Positions 25,458-33,912 of a DNA stretch of 33,912 bases are shown here, one piece after another. Under the pieces are notes generated by a model. It was given only the letters and a program-made list of their open reading frames with translations, ran no database searches and was not told the origin of the DNA. This DNA comes from an uncultured Candidatus Pelagibacter sp. (GTDB taxonomy: Bacteria; Pseudomonadota; Alphaproteobacteria; Pelagibacterales; Pelagibacteraceae). The stretch is from contig CAJQTA010000063.1 of the NCBI GenBank assembly GCA_905618895.1, positions 1 to 33,912 on the forward strand, read 5' to 3'. The position numbers and the translations under genes are program-made. How positions within the stretch are numbered: position 1 is the stretch's first letter; every line of letters begins with the position of its first letter.

Positions 25458-25652
25458 TTTGATATTTAGATTTTTTAAAATTTAAGGAGATATGCTCTTA
25501 ATCCTTTAATACGTCTAATTTTTATACTGATATCTATAGGTTTTTCGAACAATCACAAGAAGTGAATTTTTTTTAGAAAGACAAATCATTACTAAATAAT
25601 AGGTTTTTTTAAGTTTTCAAATGACTCAATTAATGTATAAGAGCCTCAATTT
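25458..25652. other. 195-base divergent intergenic region, helicase/typA
   Basis: The region holds the promoters of two divergent genes. It is AT-rich with several short T and A runs. I see no convincing ORF, tRNA, terminator or known riboswitch, and no strong ribosome-binding site before the typA ATG. Confidence 0.5.
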
Positions 25653-27479
25653 ATGAGCAACAATATTCGAAACATCACAATCATAGCTCACGTCGACCAT
25701 GGCAAAACAACCATGATTGATAATCTAATGAAGCAAAGTGGTTCATTCAGAGAAAATGAGGTTGTTGATGAAAGATTAATGGATTCTGGTGAGTTAGAAA
25801 AAGAAAGAGGAATTACTATTTTAGCTAAGCCAGCTTCAATCGATTGGAAGGATTCTAGAGTTAATATTATAGACACACCTGGTCACAGAGATTTTGCTGC
25901 AGAAGTAGAGCGTGTTTTATGTATGGCTGATGGAGCATTATTGCTTATTGATTCAGCAGAAGGTGTAATGCCTCAAACTAAATTTGTATTAGCGAAAGCT
26001 CTTAAACAAGGTTTAAAACCAATTGTTATAATTAATAAATTGGATAAAGCAGATCAGAGGGCTGATGAAGTTTTGGATGAAACATTTGATTTGTTTGTAA
26101 GTTTAGATGCTAACGAAGAACAATTAGATTTCCCAGTTTTATATGCCAGTGGAAGATCTGGATGGGCAAGCAAAGAAGTTGATGGCCCAAGAGAAAATCT
26201 TCACCCACTATTAGATTTGATTATAGAACATGTTAAGCCTGCTGAACTAGACAAAACAAAACCTTTCGCAATGTTATCTACTCTATTATATGCAGACAGT
26301 TTTTTAGGAAGAAGTTTGGTTGGAAAAATATCACAAGGTACAGCAAAAGCAAATCAGGCTATTAAAGCAATAAATCTTAATGGTGAAAAAGTTGACGAGG
26401 GTAGATTAACTAAAATTTTCAGATACGAAGGAACAAAAAAAGTACCTATCGAAGTTGGAGAAGCAGGAGATATTGTGATAATTGCTGGCCTAGAGAAAGC
26501 CAATGTTGCAGATACTATTTGTGATTTAGAAGTAACTGAACCAATCCACGCAACTCCAATAGATCCACCTACCATGTCTATTACAATAAGTGTTAATAGT
26601 TCTCCACTTGCAGGAACTGAAGGTAAAAAATTAACAAGTACTCAAATTAAAGATAGGTTAATTATAGAAGCTCAAAATAATGTTGGAATTACTTTTTCTC
26701 AAAATGCTAACGTAGATTCTTTTGTGATTAGTGGTCGAGGTGAATTAATGCTTGAAATACTACTTACACAAATGAGACGTGAAGGTTTTGAAATGACAGT
26801 AAGTCCTCCAAAAGTTTTGTATCAAAAAGATGAAAATGGAAACAAACTAGAGCCCATTGAGGAAATTACAGTTGATTTAGATGAAGAGTTTTCTTCAAAA
26901 ATAATTGATTCAATGAATAGAAGAAAAGGTAAATTGCTTGATCTCAAAGATACGGGGAAAGATAAAAAAAGATTAATTTTTCATGCACCAACAAGAGGAC
27001 TGATGGGTTACACAAGTAGATTTTTAACGTTAACAAAAGGCACTGGTGTAATTAATAGAATTTTTCATGGTTTTGGAAAATTTGAAGGTGAAATGGATGG
27101 AAGAAAAAATGGTGCTTTAATTTCAATGTCTAACGGTAAAGCTGTTGCATTTGCGATATTTAACTTACAAGCAAGAGGTGAAATGTTTGTAACTCATAAT
27201 GATCCTGTTTATGAAGGAATGATTGTCGGATTAGCCCCAAAAGCTGGTGATATGATTATTAATGTTATGAAGGGTAAGCAATTAACAAATATGAGAACTC
27301 AAGGTACTGATGAAAACGTAGTACTTACTCCGGTTAGACAAATGTCAATTGCTGAACAATTAAGCATGCTTAATACTGATGAAGCCTTAGAAATTACTCC
27401 TAAGTCTCTTAGATTAAGAAAAGCTATACTTAACCCTACTGATAGAAAAAAAAACGAAAAATCTGGAACACCCCTTTAA
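25653..27479 (+). CDS. typA: Translational GTPase TypA/BipA
   Basis: A 608-residue translation-factor GTPase of normal length. G1 is AHVDHGKTT (12-20), G2 is in ERGITILAK, G3 is DTPGH and G4 is NKLD. The C-terminal half has the BipA-specific TRGLMGYTSRFLTLTKGTG-like block, seen here as PTRGLMGYTSRFLT, and the RMRTQGTDENVVLTP-type loop (NMRTQGTDENVVLTP). It binds 70S ribosomes and helps 50S assembly, especially in cold or stress. It overlaps the convergent YczE-type gene by four bases. Confidence 0.97.
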   Translation: MSNNIRNITIIAHVDHGKTTMIDNLMKQSGSFRENEVVDERLMDSGELEKERGITILAKPASIDWKDSRVNIIDTPGHRDFAAEVERVLCMADGALLLIDSAEGVMPQTKFVLAKALKQGLKPIVIINKLDKADQRADEVLDETFDLFVSLDANEEQLDFPVLYASGRSGWASKEVDGPRENLHPLLDLIIEHVKPAELDKTKPFAMLSTLLYADSFLGRSLVGKISQGTAKANQAIKAINLNGEKVDEGRLTKIFRYEGTKKVPIEVGEAGDIVIIAGLEKANVADTICDLEVTEPIHATPIDPPTMSITISVNSSPLAGTEGKKLTSTQIKDRLIIEAQNNVGITFSQNANVDSFVISGRGELMLEILLTQMRREGFEMTVSPPKVLYQKDENGNKLEPIEEITVDLDEEFSSKIIDSMNRRKGKLLDLKDTGKDKKRLIFHAPTRGLMGYTSRFLTLTKGTGVINRIFHGFGKFEGEMDGRKNGALISMSNGKAVAFAIFNLQARGEMFVTHNDPVYEGMIVGLAPKAGDMIINVMKGKQLTNMRTQGTDENVVLTPVRQMSIAEQLSMLNTDEALEITPKSLRLRKAILNPTDRKKNEKSGTPL

Positions 27480-28123
27480 TTAAAAGTTTTTCCAACAATA
27501 TATAATCCTAAAGCCACAGCAGGACCAATCCCAAAAGCAAATAGTAAAGTTCCAACGCCAACTGTCCCACCTAAATACCAACCAATAGACATTACTGTAA
27601 TTTCAAGAAATGCTCTTACAGATGCGATTGGAAAATTTGTTTTTTTTTGTAAACCTATCATCAATCCATCTCTTGGTCCTGACCCTAAGTTTGCAACCAA
27701 ATATATTCCCCCACCCAATCCAACAGTGAGTACGGCTATGAGAGCTAAAGACAATTGAGAAATATAATTTTCTGGTGTTGGTACGAATTTAATACAAACA
27801 TCAATCATCAAGCCAATAATTATAGCATTTAGAATTGTACCAATTCCAAGTTTTTGATTTAATGGTATCCAAAGAATTAAAACTCCTGCGCTAATAAGTA
27901 TAGTTATTATTCCAACAGAGAAACCAACATTTAAATAGATACCTTGCGCAAGAACACTCCATGGTGAGGCTCCTGCAGCTGAGACTATTAACAGTCCTTC
28001 ACCTAATCCAAATAGAGTTAAGCCAAAACATAAAAAAAAGAAAGTAGTAATTTTTGGTTTTATATTTAAAGGTTTATCTGAACTCCATGAAACTTTAGGA
28101 ACATTTTTTATAGATAAAAACAT
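27476..28123 (-). CDS. YczE/YyaS/YitT-type membrane protein
   Basis: A 215-residue integral membrane protein with about five hydrophobic segments. Motifs include GLGEGLLIVSAAGASPWSVL near residues 40-59 and GGGIYLVANLGSGPRDGLMI, both typical of the COG2364 YczE family, where the paired G-x-G-P-x-D segment is conserved. Function is not established; some members affect peptide production or transport. The two similar halves (each with a S/G-P-W/R-D type turn) suggest an inverted repeat fold. Convergent with typA. Confidence 0.8.
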   Translation of the reverse strand: MFLSIKNVPKVSWSSDKPLNIKPKITTFFFLCFGLTLFGLGEGLLIVSAAGASPWSVLAQGIYLNVGFSVGIITILISAGVLILWIPLNQKLGIGTILNAIIIGLMIDVCIKFVPTPENYISQLSLALIAVLTVGLGGGIYLVANLGSGPRDGLMIGLQKKTNFPIASVRAFLEITVMSIGWYLGGTVGVGTLLFAFGIGPAVALGLYIVGKTFN

Positions 28124-28179
28124 ATATTATCTCATTATACACTTTAATAAAAAAAGAAAGTCTATTATTCTAAATTTTT

Positions 28180-28863
28180 ATGAAAAAAATTTTTGTCAAC
28201 ATTGTTATATTATTTTTTATCACAACAAATTTAAATTCCCATATTTTCCACTATAGTAATTTCAAAAAAATAGAAATGGAAATTTTTCGTAACAATGAAT
28301 TAATTGGATATAATTATTATTTTTTTACTATAGATAAGAATATTACCACAATAACAAATCAAATTAAATTTACTGTAAAATTATTAGGTGCTACTATTTT
28401 TGAAGTCGAAGGTTATAATGAAGAAAAATATAATGATGATAAATTAATTTCTTATAATTCTAAGACTAAACAAAATAAAAAAGAAAAATTTGTAAATCTA
28501 GAACTAAACAAAGAAAACAATAAATTTGTTATTAAAGGTTCTTCTTTTTCAGGAGAAGCAGATATAAATAATATCATAGGAAATTGGTGGAATCATAAAT
28601 TACTTCAAGCAGAATCTCAAATTAGTCCAGTATCAGGCAGTATAAAAAAACAAGTTGTAACATTTGTTGCAAAGGAAAAAGTTAAGCTTTATGGAAAAAG
28701 TTATGAAGCTGATCATTTTAAACTTAAATCTAAAAACCAAAATCTTCCAGATGATAAGAAGTTAAATTTTGATATATGGCTTGATAAGAGTACAGGTCTA
28801 ATTATTAAAGTTAAATATTCAAGAATGGGTGAGTGGGAATACAGATTGAAAAGTTATGAATAA
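28180..28863 (+). CDS. Secreted DUF6134-like protein
   Basis: A 227-residue protein with an N-terminal signal-like helix (MKKIFVNIVILFFITTNLNS) ending near residue 20. The rest is predicted beta-rich and contains MEIFRNNELIGYNYYFFTI, similar to the opening strand pair of DUF6134/DUF3108 families (an F/Y-x-x-x-R-x-x-x-x-I-G pattern), and ends with FDIWLDKSTGLIIKVKY. Probably a periplasmic beta-barrel-like lipid-binding fold; function unknown. It stands alone and its 3' end is 7 bases from the convergent tldE gene. Confidence 0.6.
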   Translation: MKKIFVNIVILFFITTNLNSHIFHYSNFKKIEMEIFRNNELIGYNYYFFTIDKNITTITNQIKFTVKLLGATIFEVEGYNEEKYNDDKLISYNSKTKQNKKEKFVNLELNKENNKFVIKGSSFSGEADINNIIGNWWNHKLLQAESQISPVSGSIKKQVVTFVAKEKVKLYGKSYEADHFKLKSKNQNLPDDKKLNFDIWLDKSTGLIIKVKYSRMGEWEYRLKSYE

Positions 28864-28870
28864 AAAAATT

Positions 28871-30190
28871 TTATTTTCCTGCTACAACCATCCCTTCTAT
28901 TAACATTGTTGGAGCATTCGTTGAATATTTAAACTCAAGATCATCTGCTAAAGTTATATTTTTAAACATATCATTAAAATTTCCAGCTATGGTAATTTCA
29001 CTAACTGGATATTTAAACACTCCATTTTCCACCATAAACCCTGTGGCTCCTACAGAATAGTCTCCAGTAACTAAATTACTTCCATGACCAATTGTTTCGG
29101 TAACATATAATGTTTTTTGATTTAACTTTAAAAGATTTTTGTACGAGATGGATCCTTTTTCAAAATATAAATTACTTGTTCCACCACTTCTACCATTTGA
29201 TTTTAGATTCAACTTTTTTCCATAATAAGTATCAACCAAATAATGTTTTAAAACACCCTGATCTACTAATTTTAATTCCGTGGTTTTAACTCCCTCATCA
29301 TCAAAATACTGAGAACCTAATCCTTTAACTATGTCAGGTTTGTCAAAAATATTGATTGATGTTGAAAATATTTCTTCATTTATTTTATCTTTTAAAAACG
29401 AAGTTCCTCTTGCTATAGAAGAGGCTGATATTGCGCTTGCTAAAACACTTAACATTCCTTTTGAAATTCTTCTATCGAAAATAATACTTATTTTTTCACT
29501 TTCTATTTTTTGAGGGTTTAATTTTTGAATTGTTTTTTTAGCTGCCAATGATCCAATTTGATTTGGTCTAAGCATATCTTGTAAGTGACACGTGCTTGTA
29601 AATTCGTAATCTCTTTCCATCTTATTATCAGCATTTTTAGCAACAGCTACACAGGATGCTGAGTAAGATGAAGACTTATACCCATTTAAAAAACCATCAC
29701 TACTTGCTAATATAAAATTTGATTTGGACTCTGAAAAACCAGTTTCTGTATTAATAATTTCTTTCTTTTCTAATGCAGCTTCTTCAACTTCTTTTAAATA
29801 TTCAATTTTTCCTTCATTCTCTATATGGTCATCATCATATAAATTTAAATCATTAATTTTTGTTGCCAGTAAATCTTTATCTGGTAAAGAATTAAACTCA
29901 TCTTCAGGTGTAATTTTTGTTGTTTCAATGCATCTCTCTATTAAAGTTTTAATATTATCTTCTGTTAGATTTGATGATGAAATACTTGATTTCTTTTTAC
30001 CAATATACGTTGTTAAACTAACTCCTAAACTATCTGACCTGTTAGACTCATCTAGTTTTCTATTTCTAAAATTAACGGTTTCAGAAATTGAATGCCCTAT
30101 TGCTGCTGTTACATCTGTTGCACCTAGTTTTTTGGCTAAATCTATGCAAAAATTTGCTGTCTTTTTTAAATAATCTTGATCTTTAACCAT
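28871..30190 (-). CDS. pmbA: TldE/PmbA metalloprotease subunit
   Basis: A 439-residue member of the TldD/PmbA family. As expected for TldE, it lacks the HExxxH motif and contains RISKGMLSVLASAISAS and a GSQYFDDEGVKTTELKLVDQ-type turn, seen as YFDDEGVKTT, with the SVGATGFMVENG region near the C terminus. TldD and TldE form a heterodimeric peptidase that degrades unfolded or modified peptides in the cytoplasm and matures some peptide products (microcins, PQQ precursor type). It starts five bases after the tldD stop, so the subunits are made together. Confidence 0.93.
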   Translation of the reverse strand: MVKDQDYLKKTANFCIDLAKKLGATDVTAAIGHSISETVNFRNRKLDESNRSDSLGVSLTTYIGKKKSSISSSNLTEDNIKTLIERCIETTKITPEDEFNSLPDKDLLATKINDLNLYDDDHIENEGKIEYLKEVEEAALEKKEIINTETGFSESKSNFILASSDGFLNGYKSSSYSASCVAVAKNADNKMERDYEFTSTCHLQDMLRPNQIGSLAAKKTIQKLNPQKIESEKISIIFDRRISKGMLSVLASAISASSIARGTSFLKDKINEEIFSTSINIFDKPDIVKGLGSQYFDDEGVKTTELKLVDQGVLKHYLVDTYYGKKLNLKSNGRSGGTSNLYFEKGSISYKNLLKLNQKTLYVTETIGHGSNLVTGDYSVGATGFMVENGVFKYPVSEITIAGNFNDMFKNITLADDLEFKYSTNAPTMLIEGMVVAGK

Positions 30191-30195
30191 GTGAT

Positions 30196-31608
30196 TTATA
30201 GTTGAGTTCCGCCTACAGTCATTTTATCAATCAAAATTGAGGGCTGAGCTACTCCAACTGGTACACCCTGTCCTGCTTTTCCACAAGTTCCAATACCTGG
30301 ATCAAGCATCATATTATTTCCAACTAATGAAACTTCCTTTAAGATTGATGGACCATCACCAATTAATGTTGCTCCTTTTATGGGAGCACCTATTTTACCA
30401 TTTATGATTTCATAAGCTTCCGTGCAGTTAAATACAAACTTTCCTGAAGTAATATCTACCTGACCGCCACCAAAGCTTACTGCAAATATCCCTTTATCAA
30501 CTGATTTGATCATTTCTTCTTGAGAGTATTTTCCATTTAACATCATGGTATTTCTCATTCTAGGTAGAACTACATGCTTATAACTTTCTCTTCTTCCACT
30601 TCCTGTTGATCTAGTATTCATTAATCTCGCGTTCAAACGATCTTGCATAAAATTTTTTAATATACCATTTTCAATTAAGACAGTTTTCTCTGTAGGGGTT
30701 CCTTCATCATCAATTGTTAAACTTCCTCTTCTATTATGCAAAGTTCCATCATCAACAATTGTAACTCCTTCACTTGCAACTCTCTGACCCATTAGATTAT
30801 GAAATGCAGATGTTTTTTTTCTATTAAAATCTCCTTCTAACCCATGGCCTATCGCTTCATGAATAAGTATCGCAGGCCATCCTGGACCTAAAACTACTTT
30901 CATTTCTCCAGCAGGAGCAGGTTTACTTTCTAGGTTTACTGAAGCAATTCTAAACGCTTCATCACATACTTTTTTCCAATTATCATCTTTAAGATATTCA
31001 TCGTAAGACTGTCTTCCACCAATTCCATATACGCCAGTTTCTTTTTTGCCATTTTTTTCAAGCATCACTGAAACATTGAAACGAATTAGAGGTCTAACGT
31101 CTGTTAATACTTCGCCACCTGATCTAATTATTTCTATAGATTTATGTTCTCCAGAAAAACTTGCTGTTACTTGTTGAACAATGCCACCTTTCGCTCTCGT
31201 ATAATCATTAACTTCTTTTAAGAGTTCTAATTTTGATTGAAGTGATTTTTCTTCTATGGGGTTAATATCTTTATAAAATTTTTCGTTAGTCTTAGGTATC
31301 TCATGATTATAAACACCTTTTTTTGATTTCAAAGTTGAGCTTAAATTATCAGCTGATTGTTTTAATGAATTTTTTGAAATTTCATTCGAATGGGAGTATG
31401 CAACAACTTCATCCGTTATGGCCCTTAAGCCATAACCTAAATCGGAACTATAAGTGGAGCTTTTAATTTTATTGTCATCCAGCACAATAGATTCACTTTT
31501 TGAATTTTCTAAATAAAGTTCACCATCATCACAGTTATTTAGGGTTTCAGAAATAATTTTTTCTGCGTCATTTCTTGATAAGTCTGTTTTGTTGAAAAAA
31601 TCAGTCAT
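30196..31608 (-). CDS. tldD: TldD metalloprotease, catalytic subunit
   Basis: A 470-residue protein from the ATG at 31608; an in-frame TTG at 31617 is less likely. The zinc site HEAIGHGLEGD is at 250-260 (H250, E251, H255), followed by the TSAFHNLMGQRVAS block, DDEGTPTEKTVLIENG, and the C-terminal GTCGKAGQGVPVGVAQPSIL segment with the conserved Cys. It is the active half of TldD-TldE, which cleaves unfolded peptides inside a closed chamber. First gene of a two-gene unit; its start lies 108 bases from the divergent rhodanese gene. Confidence 0.96.
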   Translation of the reverse strand: MTDFFNKTDLSRNDAEKIISETLNNCDDGELYLENSKSESIVLDDNKIKSSTYSSDLGYGLRAITDEVVAYSHSNEISKNSLKQSADNLSSTLKSKKGVYNHEIPKTNEKFYKDINPIEEKSLQSKLELLKEVNDYTRAKGGIVQQVTASFSGEHKSIEIIRSGGEVLTDVRPLIRFNVSVMLEKNGKKETGVYGIGGRQSYDEYLKDDNWKKVCDEAFRIASVNLESKPAPAGEMKVVLGPGWPAILIHEAIGHGLEGDFNRKKTSAFHNLMGQRVASEGVTIVDDGTLHNRRGSLTIDDEGTPTEKTVLIENGILKNFMQDRLNARLMNTRSTGSGRRESYKHVVLPRMRNTMMLNGKYSQEEMIKSVDKGIFAVSFGGGQVDITSGKFVFNCTEAYEIINGKIGAPIKGATLIGDGPSILKEVSLVGNNMMLDPGIGTCGKAGQGVPVGVAQPSILIDKMTVGGTQL

Positions 31609-31716
31609 ATCAATCAAATAGAGGTTATATTTATTTTTTCAATTGGTGTATTTCGCACATATACAAACTAACTAATTCTGGGTATTTTTACCAATTAATA
31701 AATAAAGGATAGTAAA

Positions 31717-32079
31717 ATGAAAAAATTTGACGAATTAATGCATATTTCCAATGAAATAACAAATATTTCTGTAGATGAAGCTAAAGAAAAATTAAATGAT
31801 CCTAACGTTCAATTTATAGATGTCAGAGATAAAGATAGTTTTTGCAAAGAAACAATAGGTAATGCAGTTAATTTAGAAAGAGGTTTGTTAGAATTTTACC
31901 TAGCAGACGGCAGTCCTTTGGAAAATGATATGTTTAAAAATAATCCAAATAAGGAATATGTAGTATTTTGTGGACTTGGTGGTCAAAGTACTCTTGCAAC
32001 AAAAACAATGCAATATATGGGTGTAAAAAACGTTAAAAACATGACTGGCGGAATGACCGCTTGGAAAGAAAAAAAATAA
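31717..32079 (+). CDS. Rhodanese-like sulfurtransferase domain protein
   Basis: A 120-residue single rhodanese domain. The entry motif FIDVRDKDSFCKETIGNAVN (33-52) and the active-site loop CGLGGQS with C85 are clear, and the protein ends GGMTAWKEKK as usual. The loop has no Arg (classic thiosulfate rhodaneses have CRxGxR/T), so the sulfur donor may differ. AAAGGAT lies 9 bases before the ATG. Three bases separate it from a DCC-type redox gene, so the two probably work or are made together in sulfur or thiol handling. Confidence 0.9.
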   Translation: MKKFDELMHISNEITNISVDEAKEKLNDPNVQFIDVRDKDSFCKETIGNAVNLERGLLEFYLADGSPLENDMFKNNPNKEYVVFCGLGGQSTLATKTMQYMGVKNVKNMTGGMTAWKEKK

Positions 32080-32082
32080 GTT

Positions 32083-32430
32083 GTGAAGGTCTATTTTAAT
32101 AATTCGTGTAATATTTGTCGAGCAGAAATAAATTTATATAAAAAACAAAATATTAAAGACATAGAATGGATTGATATTACAAATAATAAATCTGCTGAAA
32201 TAGAAACTCAAAAAAATAACAAAGATCTTTTGCGAAGACTGCATATTAAAGATGGGGAAAAAGTAATTGGTGGTGCAGAAGCTTTTTTATTAGTTTGGAA
32301 AAAAATTCCTAAATATAAATTTCTCTACACTTTTTTCAAGATACCAATAATTTTTACTTTATTTTCACACTTTTATGAAATTATCGCCTTTTTTTTGTAT
32401 TTAAAAAATAAAAAACAACTTTCTAAATAA
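32083..32430 (+). CDS. Thiol-disulfide oxidoreductase, DCC family (DUF393)
   Basis: A 115-residue protein with a GTG start at 32083. The thioredoxin-like CxxC is C9-C12 in YFNNSCNICRAEI; the family's usual D-G-x-C is N-N-S-C here, keeping the cysteine pair but not the Asp. The middle has the E-W-I-D-I-T strand and RLHIKDGEKVIGGAEAFLLV, also typical, and the C-terminal third is hydrophobic with a possible membrane helix. No ATG fits: the first beta strand begins at once, so GTG is the start. Predicted redox activity is family-based. Confidence 0.78.
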   Translation: MKVYFNNSCNICRAEINLYKKQNIKDIEWIDITNNKSAEIETQKNNKDLLRRLHIKDGEKVIGGAEAFLLVWKKIPKYKFLYTFFKIPIIFTLFSHFYEIIAFFLYLKNKKQLSK

Positions 32431-32477
32431 ATTTTTTACCTATTGAGAATAGATACTAATTAAATTATATTTTTATC

Positions 32478-33029
32478 ATGAAATTAAAAAAATTTTTTTT
32501 AATACTTTTGTGTATAAGTAGTTTTTTTTTTTCTGCACAATCATCTCAAGAAAATATTTTAAATAATCTTTTCAATCAACTTAAAAAAGTCAATAATGCA
32601 AAAAGTGCTGCATTGTTGGAAGAGAAGATTTGGTCTATTTGGAATGAGCATCCAAGTAATAATAAATTAACTGAGAGGTTAGAATTTGGAACAGAACTGA
32701 TGCATTATGGAGATTACAATTACGCTTTAAAAGTTTTTGATAATATATTAGCCACTGACCCTGAGTGGTCTGAAGCTTGGAATAAAAGAGCAACAGTATT
32801 TTTTTTAATGAAACGTTATAAAAAATCTCTAAACGATATAGAAAAAGTCTTAAAGATTGAGTCTAGACACTTTGGGGCGTTATCTGGGCAAGCTAGAATT
32901 TTTATAAAACTTCAAGAGTATGAAAAAGCTATTATAAGTCTAAAAAAAGCTCTAAAATTTTACCCCTCGTTTAAAAGTGGTGATTTGATACCTGAAATTG
33001 AAAGATTAATTAAAGAAGAAAGTATTTAA
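32478..33029 (+). CDS. Secreted TPR-repeat protein
   Basis: A 183-residue protein with a signal peptide (MKLKKFFLILLCISSFFFSA, cleavage near 20-22). After a Lys/Glu-rich helix come at least three TPR units (about 69-102, 103-136, 137-170) with the W/L-G/A-Y-A-P spacing, for example YALKVFDNILATDPEWSEAW and KSLNDIEKVLKIESRHFGAL. It is probably periplasmic and a protein-binding scaffold. The partner is unknown. Its end is one base from the convergent coiled-coil gene. Confidence 0.82.
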   Translation: MKLKKFFLILLCISSFFFSAQSSQENILNNLFNQLKKVNNAKSAALLEEKIWSIWNEHPSNNKLTERLEFGTELMHYGDYNYALKVFDNILATDPEWSEAWNKRATVFFLMKRYKKSLNDIEKVLKIESRHFGALSGQARIFIKLQEYEKAIISLKKALKFYPSFKSGDLIPEIERLIKEESI

Positions 33030-33030
33030 T

Positions 33031-33912
33031 CTAATCTTTTTTAGCTCTTTTTGTTGCAATCAATTGCGTCAATGAATCAACCATTAAATCAGAAGCTTTA
33101 AATATTTCATTTGCTTTAAATTCATGTGAAGCGTTTTTTTCAGGGTTCGTTTTATCTTCAATCACTATACCTTCACTTGGGGAGTTATTTTTTATATAGA
33201 TTAATAATAACCATTCTTCATCTTTTGATTCATCCCATTTAACAAAAATTTCTCCAGTTTCAAACCTTCTGTCTATGCATCTGAAAATAGACATATGTCT
33301 TGTTATGTGGCGTTTATTAAGTTGAAAAACTAAACTGCTTGCACTTCTATAGTAACTTTCAAGTGACAATTCAATTTTCTGTCTTGCTACTGTGTATTCT
33401 TTTTCTTTTTGGAGTAATGTTTCTCTATCTTCATCGCCTTGAATCTTAACACCTAAAGCTTCAACTCTTTCTCTAATTTTTTGATCTCTTATAATTCTAT
33501 ATTTATCTTTTAATTTTTCTATTCTTTCTTGGAGACCAGCGTAATCCTCTCTTTTTTCTTTTAATGAAATTTTTTCAAGTTTTTCTAATTCTTTGACTTC
33601 ACGAATTCTAAATTTTTCAATTTGTCTTTCTAGTTGTAATTGTTTTAAAAATTGTTTTTGTCTTTCTGATTGTTCTGTACGGAGTATTGCTTGCTCCTTA
33701 CGTAAAAATAGTTTTATATCTCTTGTTCTTTCTTTTTCTAGTTTGAACTCTTCCTTTAAAGCTTTTTCTTTAAGTTTTGTATTTAAGACTTCTTCTTCTT
33801 GTTTTTGTTTGTGTATTAAAATTTTTTTATTTTCTATTCTTTCAATTTCCTCTAACTTTCTCCTTCTTCTCTCATCTTCTCTTAATATTTTATATTCTGA
33901 AATTGTGTTTGC
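33031..33912 (-). CDS. Coiled-coil protein, C-terminal part (runs off window)
   Basis: The minus-strand frame is open from the window end to a TAG at 33031, giving 293 residues with no start in view. The first ~175 residues are an almost uninterrupted charged helix rich in Glu, Lys, Arg and Gln (for example LQLERQIEKFRIREVKELEK), clearly a long coiled coil. The last ~110 residues change to a mixed alpha/beta domain with SLESYYRSASSLVFQ, CIDRRFETGEIFVKWDES and a EWLLLIYIKNN strand. I do not recognise the family. A GTG/TTG-started shorter protein at 33369 would cut the coil and is rejected. Possible scaffold or stalk protein. Confidence 0.75.
   Translation of the reverse strand, partial: ANTISEYKILREDERRRRKLEEIERIENKKILIHKQKQEEEVLNTKLKEKALKEEFKLEKERTRDIKLFLRKEQAILRTEQSERQKQFLKQLQLERQIEKFRIREVKELEKLEKISLKEKREDYAGLQERIEKLKDKYRIIRDQKIRERVEALGVKIQGDEDRETLLQKEKEYTVARQKIELSLESYYRSASSLVFQLNKRHITRHMSIFRCIDRRFETGEIFVKWDESKDEEWLLLIYIKNNSPSEGIVIEDKTNPEKNASHEFKANEIFKASDLMVDSLTQLIATKRAKKD

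Noticed and set aside
25458-25652. Possible small RNA or riboswitch before typA
   Set aside because: No strong stem, terminator or known aptamer pattern could be found by eye.

Overview
The window looks like a piece of a SAR11-type marine alphaproteobacterium (Pelagibacter or a close relative). It is very AT-rich by eye. Genes are nearly wall to wall, with many 1-4 base overlaps, and the longest gap without an obvious gene is about 294 bases. The gene order matches alphaproteobacterial patterns: a TIGR01459 HAD gene, ribF, ileS, lspA and a DUF3035 lipoprotein beside groES-groEL, and lpxK near a DUF2093 gene. A betaine-homocysteine methyltransferase gene sits behind what reads as a SAM-II plus SAM-V riboswitch pair, an arrangement described for SAR11. 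The species call is inference; no database was searched.

Layout. Bases 1-76 are the 5' end of rsmE on the minus strand. Bases 94-5468 look like an accessory block: a type II 2-haloacid dehalogenase, bhmT with an elaborate leader RNA, and an HxlR-type regulator divergent from a four-gene redox set (dual CDGSH Fe-S protein, DoxX, pirin, quinone oxidoreductase), then a DUF2721 membrane protein. Bases 5521-11179 are a tight plus-strand run of ubiA, msbA, waaA, lpxK and an lpxL-like acyltransferase (ubiquinone ring prenylation and lipid A/Kdo assembly), followed by a small DUF2093 gene. purD-rsmD (11398-13223) faces a long minus-strand operon at 19672-13220: HAD, ribF, ileS, lspA, DUF3035 lipoprotein, pgi. 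groES-groEL (19796-21774) diverges from it behind a heat-shock-type promoter and ends in a strong terminator.

Next come surface-type genes (FkbM methyltransferase, a 37-residue basic ORF, an acyltransferase-3 membrane protein), a DEAD-box RNA helicase with an internally repeated basic tail, typA/bipA, a YczE-type membrane protein, a secreted DUF6134-like protein, tldE-tldD, a rhodanese/DCC-thioredoxin-like pair, a TPR protein, and the C-terminal 293 residues of a coiled-coil protein that runs off the window.

The most interesting region is 1831-2090. Reading the bhmT leader 5' to 3' on the minus strand, I see a promoter, a SAM-II aptamer with mutually exclusive antiterminator and terminator, a SAM-V aptamer whose 3' end carries a ribosome-binding site, a 24-codon upstream ORF started from that site, and a perfect 12-bp hairpin that buries the bhmT ribosome-binding site inside the upstream ORF. 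The two SAM aptamers are a known type of arrangement. The upstream ORF and hairpin suggest that SAM-V acts on bhmT indirectly through translational coupling, and this seems to me the part most worth checking.
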